A model generated the notes under the pieces. That model made no database searches, had not been told where the DNA came from, and saw only the letters and a list, made by a program, of their open reading frames with translations. This document shows, one piece after another, positions 53,250 through 64,000 of a stretch of DNA of 64,000 nt (its first letter is position 1; every line of letters begins with the position of its first letter). A program made the translations under genes and the position numbers. The DNA comes from Paenibacillus naphthalenovorans (GTDB lineage: Bacteria > Bacillota > Bacilli > Paenibacillales > NBRC-103111). The stretch covers positions 18,009-82,008 of the forward strand of contig NZ_FNDY01000018.1 of assembly GCF_900099895.1 (NCBI RefSeq). Reading direction: 5' to 3'.

Positions 53250-53906
53250 TTAACGGCGGATATACTTCCGTACGAGCAGGTCGCCGACCGATTGCAGCAG
53301 TTGGACGAGCACAACAAGCAGCACAACGGTCACAATCATGACATCGGGCTGAAAACGCTGGTACCCGTAGCGGATCGCCAGATCGCCCAGCCCGCCTCCG
53401 CCTACGACGCCGGACATCGCCGTATAGGAGACGAGCGTGACGGCCGTCACCGTAACCGCCGCGATAATGCCTGTACGTGCTTCCCGAAGCAGCACCCGCC
53501 ATACGATCGTCCACTTCGAAGCACCCATTGCCTGCGCCGCTTCAATGACGCCGCGATCCACCTCGCGCAGCGCGGCCTCCACAAGCCGAGCGAAGAACGG
53601 CGCAGCGGCGATGACTAGCGGCGGTATCGACCCTTTGACGCCGATGGAAGTGCCGACAATCCATTTGGTCAACGGAAAAATGGATATCATCAAAATAACG
53701 AACGGCACCGAACGGGTAATGTTGACGATGACAGACAGCGTCCGGTGAACGACGCCGTTCTCCAGGATCTGGCCCCGTCCCGTCACGAACAGCAGTACGC
53801 CCAGAACCAGCCCGAGCAGCACGGTGAATACTAGCGAAAAGCCGAGCATGATCAGCGTATCTTGGGACGCTTTCCATACTTCGTTCCAACGAATATTGCT
53901 GAACAT
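53250..53906 (-). CDS. metI: Methionine ABC transporter permease
   Basis: A 218-residue permease with five TM segments. MetI features are NITRSVPFVILMISIFPLTKWIVGTSIG and the EAA loop GVIEAAQAMGASKWTIVWRVLL. Its ATG overlaps the metN stop by one base (TAATG), so the two are coupled. Confidence 0.95.
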   Translation of the reverse strand: MFSNIRWNEVWKASQDTLIMLGFSLVFTVLLGLVLGVLLFVTGRGQILENGVVHRTLSVIVNITRSVPFVILMISIFPLTKWIVGTSIGVKGSIPPLVIAAAPFFARLVEAALREVDRGVIEAAQAMGASKWTIVWRVLLREARTGIIAAVTVTAVTLVSYTAMSGVVGGGGLGDLAIRYGYQRFQPDVMIVTVVLLVVLVQLLQSVGDLLVRKYIRR

Positions 53907-54916
53907 TACGACACCACCTCCACATCGACGCCGCGATCCCGCAGCCGATCAACGATACGGTCCATATCGGCCGTTTCTCCGCGAAGCTCGATGAGCAGCT
54001 GCCCGTAGGGAGTGTTTTTCATCCGCGACACCGTTCCCTGCAAAATGGCGAATGTTGCGGCCGTTTCGCGGACCACCTCATACAGCACCGGTTCGTAGGT
54101 CGATTCACCGACAAAATGAATGCGCAAGAGCCGTCCTCCCCGATGCGCGTAAGCGAATTGATCGTCCGGCCACTCCGACACCTGCCCGACGAATTCGCGG
54201 GTAATGGCATGCTTCGGCTTGAGAAATACGTCAAGCACGTCGCCCTCCTCGACAATGCGGCCGCCGTCCATCACCGCTACGCGGTTGCAGATCGAACGAA
54301 TGACGTGCATCTCGTGTGTAATGAGTAGTATCGTGATGCCCAGCTTGGCGTTAATATCCAGCAGCAACTGCAGAATCGATTGGGTCGTCTGCGGATCGAG
54401 CGCGGACGTCGCCTCGTCGCACAGCAGCACGTCGGGGTTCGTCGCGAGCGCCCGGGCGATGCCGATCCGCTGCTTCTGCCCACCCGACAGTTGGGCCGGA
54501 TATTTGCCCGCATGGTCTCTTAGTCCTACCAGCTCCAGCAGTTCGTCTACCCGCGCCCGTATACGGGAGGAAGACCACTTGGCTAGCTTCAGCGGGAATG
54601 CGATGTTCTCCGTGACCGTAGCAGTCGTCAACAAATTAAAATGTTGGAAAATCATGCCGATCCGCCGCCGCTCCTGCTGCAGCTCTTTCTCCCGCAGCGC
54701 TGTCAGTTCTTTTCCATTCACAATGACTCGACCCGACGTCGGACGTTCGAGCAGATTGACGCAGCGCAGCAGCGTGCTCTTCCCGGCGCCGGAGTGGCCG
54801 ATTACGCCGAAAATATCGCCTTTGTCTACCTTCAGTCCGACATTAAACAGCGCCTCGGTCACAGCCCCGTGAGTCCGGTATGTCTTGCTCACTTGGTGCA
54901 GCTCGATCAGCGTCAA
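53906..54916 (-). CDS. metN: Methionine ABC transporter ATP-binding protein
   Basis: A 336-residue ATPase: Walker A GHSGAGKSTLL, Q-loop FQHFNLL, signature LSGGQKQRIG, Walker B VLLCDEATSALDP, and a C-terminal NIL domain (about 260-336) that in relatives binds methionine and inhibits uptake. The start is unusual. TTG 54916 is only 2 nt from AGGAGG, while CTG 54910 lies 8 nt from it and gives the canonical MIELHQVSKTY start. No ATG or GTG fits. Confidence 0.94.
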   Translation of the reverse strand: MTLIELHQVSKTYRTHGAVTEALFNVGLKVDKGDIFGVIGHSGAGKSTLLRCVNLLERPTSGRVIVNGKELTALREKELQQERRRIGMIFQHFNLLTTATVTENIAFPLKLAKWSSSRIRARVDELLELVGLRDHAGKYPAQLSGGQKQRIGIARALATNPDVLLCDEATSALDPQTTQSILQLLLDINAKLGITILLITHEMHVIRSICNRVAVMDGGRIVEEGDVLDVFLKPKHAITREFVGQVSEWPDDQFAYAHRGGRLLRIHFVGESTYEPVLYEVVRETAATFAILQGTVSRMKNTPYGQLLIELRGETADMDRIVDRLRDRGVDVEVVS

Positions 54917-54966
54917 TCCCTCCTTTCCAAAAAGCTACTATAATAACCTAGTTATACCATTGGATT

Positions 54967-54995
54967 AATATACATTAACATTAGGCAATTTTCAA
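54967..54995 (-). promoter_or_regulatory. Promoter of metNIQ
   Basis: On the minus strand TTGAAA (54995-54990), 17 nt, TATATT (54972-54967). The leader is only about 45-50 nt, too short for an S-box (SAM-I) or T-box. Confidence 0.78.
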
Positions 54996-55188
54996 TAGTT
55001 TTTCCGTATGGAAAAGAAATAATTCGGTAGGCCAATGCGGATGATCCGCTGATAGCAGAACCGAGCGGCAAATGAGCCGCTCGTCTTTCTGCGTTGAAAC
55101 GCAAATCAAACTTGAGATATGGCCATACATATTTTCCCACCGGTGCGGACAACCTACCTTTTGTCGATAATGAAAGGAGGATTCTGCC

Positions 55189-55431
55189 ATGTATACAGGA
55201 CAGCAACAGCAACAGCAGCAGAACATGAATACGGTCAGTTCCAAAGAGCTGGCTTACATTTCGGATTGTTTGAAAAATGAAGAACTGCTTGCCAAAATTG
55301 CCGCGCAGGGGGTGGCGGAAAGCCAAACCCCCCAGCTCAAACAAAAGCTGGCGCAAATTGCTCAGGATCGTCTTCAAAATACGGATCATTTGCTCCGGAC
55401 GCTGCAGCAGCATACGCAGATGAGCCACTAA
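55189..55431 (+). CDS. Small CotF-like spore coat protein
   Basis: An 80-residue protein with a Gln-rich N-terminus and a helical core (LAYISDCLKNEELLAKIAAQGVAESQTPQLKQKLAQIAQDRLQNTDHLLRTL) resembling the short Coat_F-type proteins of Paenibacillus. A strong AAAGGAGG site precedes ATG 55189. The gene lies 26 nt before a larger Coat_F protein, so the two form a coat operon. The upstream gap to metN (about 270 nt) has no promoter I can call for this direction. Confidence 0.65.
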   Translation: MYTGQQQQQQQNMNTVSSKELAYISDCLKNEELLAKIAAQGVAESQTPQLKQKLAQIAQDRLQNTDHLLRTLQQHTQMSH

Positions 55432-55457
55432 AAACTACATAGGAGGCGCGTACAATA

Positions 55458-56360
55458 ATGTACCAACAAAACCCGATTAACCCCCGGCAAGCCGAAGCAC
55501 AAGCCCATCATTTTCATTTGAATGAGCAGGATACGGCCAATCTCGTACTATCGGAGCTGAAGCGCGCCGCTCGTGAATACACCACAGCTGCGCTTGAAGC
55601 GACGCATCCAGTGATCCGTCAAACATTCGCGGGCCTAACGCAAAAAACGCTGCAGGACCAAGCGGAATTGTTTGATGTCCTGAGTCAAATCAACGGCTAC
55701 GGCTCAATTTCCATGGCTACCCAGCAGGAAGTGCAGCAGGAGCTGCAGCAGCACATCCGCAAAGCGGAGCAGCTGCATTCGGTTGTCCAGCAGGCGATTC
55801 AAAGCGGAAGCGCCTATCAGCAGCCGATCCAGCAGGCCGCAATCCAGCAGCCGTTCCAATCAGGGCATACAGCAGGTGCGGCAGGTTACAGGAACCAAGG
55901 CGTCGCTTCTTCGGGAGCTTCCTCTTATACCACGGGCGGCAGCTTTGGAGCCTATCCGCACCAAAGTTTCGGTTCGACGCCAGCGTCCGGTTTCGGCCAA
56001 GGCGTTCACCCGGGCCACAGCTTCAGCTCCTCTGCCGCCGAGTCGCAGGAAAGTCATTATGGCTCAAAGTCCTCGGTGTCCGGTACGGACAGCCAGGATA
56101 ATTTTACAGCCAAATCGGTACAGGACTATACGAGCAATAAATTCAGCAGCGGATTACAGGAAGCAAACGACTCCAGAGAACGGCAGGATCAAAGCCATTC
56201 TGTATCCGGAATAACTTCTCCGGCGGCGCGTTCCGGCGGAGGTTACAGTTTTGGGGTTCACTCTTCCGCTTCGGATGCCTCCACAGGCATTCAGACGTCG
56301 GTATTGACCACAAACCATACCAAGACGCCATCGTCTCCATCGGGGCGACAGTTCTCTTAA
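55458..56360 (+). CDS. Spore coat protein, CotF-like with low-complexity tail
   Basis: 300 residues. The N-terminal Coat_F domain (about 20-110) contains DTANLVLSELKRAAREYTTAALE and HPVIRQTFAGLTQKTLQDQAELF. From about 115 on, the protein is low complexity: Gln-rich, then Ser/Gly/His/Tyr-rich, suited to coat cross-linking. ATG 55458 follows AGGAGGCG. The tail is probably fast evolving. Confidence 0.82.
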   Translation: MYQQNPINPRQAEAQAHHFHLNEQDTANLVLSELKRAAREYTTAALEATHPVIRQTFAGLTQKTLQDQAELFDVLSQINGYGSISMATQQEVQQELQQHIRKAEQLHSVVQQAIQSGSAYQQPIQQAAIQQPFQSGHTAGAAGYRNQGVASSGASSYTTGGSFGAYPHQSFGSTPASGFGQGVHPGHSFSSSAAESQESHYGSKSSVSGTDSQDNFTAKSVQDYTSNKFSSGLQEANDSRERQDQSHSVSGITSPAARSGGGYSFGVHSSASDASTGIQTSVLTTNHTKTPSSPSGRQFS

Positions 56361-56387
56361 CAACAAGTATGATGTAACCCGAACAAG

Positions 56388-56433
56388 ACTCTGCAAACCT
56401 TTATTTATAAATGAAGGGGAGCAGAGTTTTTTT
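56388..56433 (+). terminator. Terminator of the coat protein operon
   Basis: ACTCTGC pairs with GCAGAGT over a 26-nt loop, followed by seven T residues. Confidence 0.85.
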
Positions 56434-56574
56434 ATTTAAAGAAGTCCGGTATGGTTTGTCGCAATGGACTTAGTCCGACGTCTCAAGAAGTTCCTTGGGC
56501 GTCCAATGCGGTATATTTTTTCGTTTTTGAACCATAATACGAGAAAAACGCCACAGCAGGAGGGGCTTCGTCCG

Positions 56575-57159
56575 ATGAGACTATGGTTGACATTGGTTCT
56601 GATTACCGGGCTGCTTGCCGGATGCCAGACACAAGGGGATCGCAACTCTACCAATATAAAGACGCTGCAAAAAACCGTAGGCCGGGAACAGCTGCTCCAG
56701 ACATTCAGCCGGATCACGCCGCCGCCGATGAACAAGGAAATCATGAACCAATCCGACGAACAGGTCATCGCGTGGATCCGTCAGGTGGACGATTGGACGC
56801 ATAAAGTACTTTCTTCCCCGCTGACGGGTGAAATGGATAGGTATGCGATGCAGGAGATGCGGACGCATTTGGAGCAGGTGTATACTCCCGAGATGGCGCA
56901 GCGGATGATCGATTATTTTTACCGGCATGACTACACGATAGGCACCTATCAGGCGAACAGCACTAAAGCGATGCTGGGCTTGCGAAGCGAATGGAGCAAG
57001 TATGAACTGAACAAATCGCAGCCGGCCCCGGGCCAGTATAAGATTTCCTTGACGGGAAGAACGAGATTTGATTACGGCGAGTCGGTTATGCAGCATGAGT
57101 CGGCTTACCGCGTGCAGGGCGACCGTTTGATCGTGACAGATTTTCAGACGCGCTCATAG
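56575..57159 (+). CDS. Putative lipoprotein
   Basis: A 194-residue protein with a lipoprotein signal (LTLVLITGLLAGC, Cys about residue 17) and a helical then beta-rich mature part (YTPEMAQRMIDYFYRHDY; YKISLTGRTRFDYGESV). I recognise no family. ATG 56575 has GGAGGGGC about 10 nt upstream; the longer in-frame ORF from 56464 would bury the lipobox. Monocistronic, with a strong terminator. Confidence 0.75.
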   Translation: MRLWLTLVLITGLLAGCQTQGDRNSTNIKTLQKTVGREQLLQTFSRITPPPMNKEIMNQSDEQVIAWIRQVDDWTHKVLSSPLTGEMDRYAMQEMRTHLEQVYTPEMAQRMIDYFYRHDYTIGTYQANSTKAMLGLRSEWSKYELNKSQPAPGQYKISLTGRTRFDYGESVMQHESAYRVQGDRLIVTDFQTRS

Positions 57160-57186
57160 ACCCGTAACGCTTCATACACTGAGACA

Positions 57187-57218
57187 CAGAGCATCCTTGG
57201 AGGTGCTCTGTTTTTTTT
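57187..57218 (+). terminator. Terminator after the lipoprotein gene
   Basis: CAGAGCA-TCCTTGGAGG-TGCTCTG followed by eight T residues. Confidence 0.93.
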
Positions 57219-57226
57219 GTTTTTAT

Positions 57227-57268
57227 GAGAACATACATTCTCTTTTCGTTCGGCGAATATGATATAAT
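57227..57268 (+). promoter_or_regulatory. pcrB-pcrA-ligA promoter region with a LexA-like box
   Basis: A perfect TATAAT (57263-57268) lacks a good -35. The palindromic GAGAACATACATTCTC (57227-57242) covers the -35 position and contains GAAC-N4-ATTC, the same core as the box at uvrB in this window. SOS control of the helicase/ligase operon is inferred. A leader of about 140 nt follows, without clear structure. Confidence 0.55.
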
Positions 57269-57412
57269 AGAGGATATTTCCTTTATAAGTCCGGCATTTG
57301 ACACTTCCTCCGGGGTAGCATAGACTTTATTCTAGACAAGCTGATAGTGGATATCGTACCCCTTTGACCGGGGTGCGTTTCGGCCCTTTTCACACGAACA
57401 GGAGGCATCCCC

Positions 57413-58123
57413 TTGCATTTGCGAATGGAACAATGGAAGCATATTTTTAAACTGGACCCGGACCGGGACATATCGGACGATGCCCTGGAGCGCGTATGCC
57501 TGTCCGGAACGGACGCCGTGATGGTTGGCGGTTCGACGGGCGTTACGTTCGACAACACGGTCGATCTGCTGGCGCGTATCCGGCGCTACGAGGTGCCCTG
57601 CGTGCTGGAGATATCCGATCAGGAGGCGATTGTCCCCGGATTTGACCTGTTTATGATTCCTGTTGTGCTCAACGCGGGTGATACCCAGTGGATCGTCGGC
57701 CGGCACCATCAGGCGCTGAAGGAATACGGTGCTATTATCGATTGGGATCAGATCGTGACCGAAGGCTATATCATATTGAACGGAGACGCCACCGCGGCCA
57801 AACTGACGGAAGCCGACACCCGTCTAAGCGTCAAAGACGTTGAAGCGTACGGGCGTATGGCTGATCGGCTGTTCCGCTGTCCGATCGTATATTTGGAGTA
57901 CAGCGGCACGTTCGGCGACATGGCGCTGGTCAGAAGAGTACGCAGTCTGCTGAGCCAGGCACGGCTGTTTTACGGCGGCGGCATTGATGGGCCCGAGAAA
58001 GCGCGGCAAGCGGCTGAAGCGGCACACACGATTGTCGTTGGCAATGCCGTGTATGAGAATTTGGAGCTTGCTTTGGCCACGGTCGACGCCGTGCGTTATG
58101 GAAAAGCTGCAGAAAGGGAATAA
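57413..58123 (+). CDS. pcrB: Heptaprenylglyceryl phosphate synthase
   Basis: PcrB joins heptaprenyl diphosphate to glycerol-1-phosphate in a TIM barrel of 236 residues. Visible: VCLSGTDAVMVGGSTGVTFDN, the YLEYSGTFGD phosphate/prenyl region, and LFYGGGIDGPEKARQAA plus TIVVGNAVYEN at the phosphate site. TTG 57413 has AGGAGG 7 nt upstream; ATG 57425 is an alternative. The pcrB-pcrA-ligA order is typical of Bacillales. Confidence 0.94.
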   Translation: MHLRMEQWKHIFKLDPDRDISDDALERVCLSGTDAVMVGGSTGVTFDNTVDLLARIRRYEVPCVLEISDQEAIVPGFDLFMIPVVLNAGDTQWIVGRHHQALKEYGAIIDWDQIVTEGYIILNGDATAAKLTEADTRLSVKDVEAYGRMADRLFRCPIVYLEYSGTFGDMALVRRVRSLLSQARLFYGGGIDGPEKARQAAEAAHTIVVGNAVYENLELALATVDAVRYGKAAERE

Positions 58124-58129
58124 AAACAA

Positions 58130-62460
<4,331 letters not shown>

Positions 62461-62481
62461 CCCGCGCCTATTATCTAATCG

Positions 62482-62519
62482 ACCGCCGGGATGAGATTTG
62501 TCCGGCGGTATTATTTTTT
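62482..62519 (+). terminator. Terminator after ligA
   Basis: ACCGCCGG pairs with CCGGCGGT over a 12-nt loop, followed by TTATTTTTT. Confidence 0.9.
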
Positions 62520-62539
62520 GGGAGGAGGTTAGATTGGTT

Positions 62540-63536
62540 ATGCTGCATCTTGTGAATGGGGATTGCTTTGCCGACCGGTTGAGAGAGGTTGTGCCGGGAG
62601 AGGATGTTCTCGTTTGGCGGGAGGCGCTGTATAAGGGGCCCATTTCCGCTGCTTTTACGGATCCCGCGACACGTGAAGCGCGGCCAGCGCTATTTTACTG
62701 AAAAAGGGGTTCCGGAGGGATTATTTAGAAGGTACACGGAGGAGCAGGAGACAGTGCTGGAACGGTATCGTGAGCATGACGAGGTTGTTCTTTGGTTCGA
62801 GCACGATCTGTTTGATCAGACCCTGCTTATTTACTTGCTCCAATGGTTGGCTGCACGAGAACGGGGGGCGGTATCCATAAATCTTGTCTGCATAGATTCG
62901 TTTCCGGGTGTGCACCCTTTTAAAGGCTTGGGTCAGTTGAGCACAAAGCAGACGGCTTCTTTGTATGGTTCCTGGAAAGAGGTACGGTTGAACAATTTCG
63001 GCTTGCACGGCAGGCGTGGGAGGCTTATGCGGGTAGTAACCCTGAAGCTTTGGTTTTCTTGCTGAAGCGGGATATATCCGCTCTTCCTTATTTGTATCGG
63101 GCTATCCTGTGCCATTTGCGCAGGTTCCCATCGGTGAGGAACGGACTGAGTGCCGTACAAGAGGCCATTCTTGAAGGGGGTTGCCAACGGTATAGTTCAG
63201 CCTGTTTCTTTATTTGCCCAAATCAGCAATCAGTTCAATGATTTAGGGATGGGCGACGTACAATTTTGGGCGGAGCTTGACGAGCTTGTTCACGCTGAGC
63301 ATCCGGTTATTGAGCTGGAAGGAGGGCGTCTTCCCGATTATAGCGGCAATCTGGATTCCGACAGTTTACGCTATGTTCGTATCCGGCCCACTTCTTTAGG
63401 TTGCGAGCTTCTTCAAGGCAGGGCGGATTATGTGCATGTCAACGGGATAAAGCGGTGGCTTGGAGGATATCAGGCTCATGGCAAAGGCCCGGTATGGCGC
63501 TGGAATGGATCGGTGGAACAGTTAATGTATTTGTAG
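62540..63536 (+). pseudogene. DUF1835 domain protein gene with three frameshifts
   Basis: Homologous pieces alternate between two frames: MLHLVNGDCFADRLREV...VLVWREALYKGP (to about 62,690); RYFTEKGVPEG...DEVVLWFEHDLFDQ...LYGSWKEV (to about 62,990); AWEAYAGSNPEALVFLL...NGLSAVQEAILEG (to about 63,175); and NQFNDLGMGDVQFWAELDEL...WRWNGSVEQLMYL (to 63,536). Joined, they give one DUF1835 protein with a DUF3658-type C-terminus. Three independent breaks mean it is dead, or the local sequence is poor. GGAGGAGG lies before ATG 62540 (TTG 62534 also possible). Confidence 0.82.
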
Positions 63537-63546
63537 AAAAAAGGTA

Positions 63547-63673
63547 TTGCATTTACCCCTGGATTTATGATACATTATCCCTTGTCGCCGAAAAGCTTGT
63601 CCGAAACAACGGTGAGTCCTAACGGCGATGGAAATAAAAATCTGTTGCAAATCCTGACGTAAAATGATAAGAT
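63547..63673 (+). promoter_or_regulatory. Tandem rRNA operon promoters
   Basis: P1-like: TTGCAT (63547-63552), 18 nt, TACATT (63571-63576). P2-like: TTGCAA (63645-63650), 17 nt, TAAGAT (63668-63673). The leader that follows contains CTCTTTGAAAACTGAAC (63713-63729), the boxA-like sequence usual before Firmicute 16S genes. Confidence 0.65.
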
Positions 63674-63827
63674 TAATTCTTGTCCGACAAAATTTGCAAC
63701 AGCGACGAAAGCTCTTTGAAAACTGAACAAATAAGAACGAATGCTTAGTGCAATAACACATTTGAGCTAAATCAGCTCTGTACGATAAACAAGCGCTTTG
63801 ACCGGCTCCGGCTGGTGAAAGTCGCCC

Positions 63828-64000
63828 TTTATTGGAGAGTTTGATCCTGGCTCAGGACGAACGCTGGCGGCGTGCCTAATACATGCAAGTCGAGCGCTAG
63901 GGGATCTCCCTTAGGGGAGACCTCCTGGAGCGGCGGACGGGTGAGTAACACGTAGGCAACCTGCCTGTAAGACCGGGATAACTACCGGAAACGGTAGCTA
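63828..64000 (+). rRNA. 16S ribosomal RNA, 5' part (cut by the window end)
   Basis: Starts near TTTATTGGAGAGTTTGATCC, with the universal primer-27F region and then the GGACGAACGCTGGCGGCGTG segment. The V1 loop and the GGCAACCTGCCTGTAAGACC stretch are of the Paenibacillaceae type. The gene runs off the right edge. The exact 5' end is set by analogy to Bacillus. Confidence 0.97.

Noticed and set aside
62660..63185. Programmed frameshifting in the DUF1835 gene
   Set aside because: Three separate breaks without slippery runs or stimulatory signals; decay or sequence error is simpler.

Overview
The window comes from a spore-forming, motile Firmicute of the Paenibacillaceae type (Paenibacillus, Cohnella or a relative). 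The evidence is the 16S rRNA 5' end at the right edge (from about 63,828), CotF-type and GerP-type spore proteins, the motAB pair, the ftsEX-ctp-minJ-uvrBA and pcrB-pcrA-ligA blocks, strong AGGAGG-type ribosome sites and moderately GC-rich codon use. No tRNA, insertion sequence, prophage or CRISPR array was seen.

Layout. 49-2,300: prfB with its programmed frameshift, then a YitT-family membrane protein. 2,366-6,049 (minus): DUF2294 gene, structured leader, FdhF/YdeP-type molybdopterin oxidoreductase, fdhD. 6,278-14,511: complete arginine operon argC-J-B-D-F-G-H behind a promoter overlapped by a palindromic operator. 14,700-22,459: VanW/G5 envelope protein, then ftsE-ftsX, an M23 hydrolase with coiled coils, a C-terminal processing protease and a MinJ-like PDZ protein. 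22,537-24,070 (minus): motA-motB. 24,174-29,242: uvrB-uvrA with a LexA-like box. 29,721-31,628: small membrane protein, TIM-barrel isomerase, small unknown protein.

31,690-38,753 (minus) is the most interesting part: one promoter followed by six closely spaced genes. They encode a membrane-anchored beta-propeller (VCBS) protein, a DltC-like carrier protein, a SerRS-like amino acid:carrier-protein ligase, a DltD-like SGNH protein, a 36-residue DltX-like peptide and a DltB-like MBOAT acyltransferase. This looks like a D-alanylation (Dlt) machine in which DltA is replaced by an unrelated class II synthetase-like ligase. It may esterify an envelope polymer with an amino acid other than D-alanine.

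39,001-42,711: RlhA-like U32 protein and a small GerP-like group. 42,925-47,061: GldA/GldF/GldG/DUF4340 ABC system. 47,119-47,914: gene-poor stretch with an interrupted ribbon-helix-helix gene. 47,915-49,512: stalk-domain secreted protein and a membrane protein. 49,628-52,182: a decayed cystine-type ABC transporter (in-frame deletion, frameshift, two truncated genes). 52,322-54,916: metNIQ. 55,189-57,159: coat proteins and a lipoprotein. 57,227-62,460: pcrB-pcrA-ligA. 62,540-63,536: frameshifted DUF1835 pseudogene. 63,547-64,000: rRNA operon promoters, leader and the start of 16S rRNA.

Functionally the window mixes core housekeeping (translation termination, arginine synthesis, division, DNA repair and ligation, rRNA) with envelope and spore functions. 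Two loci are clearly degenerating.
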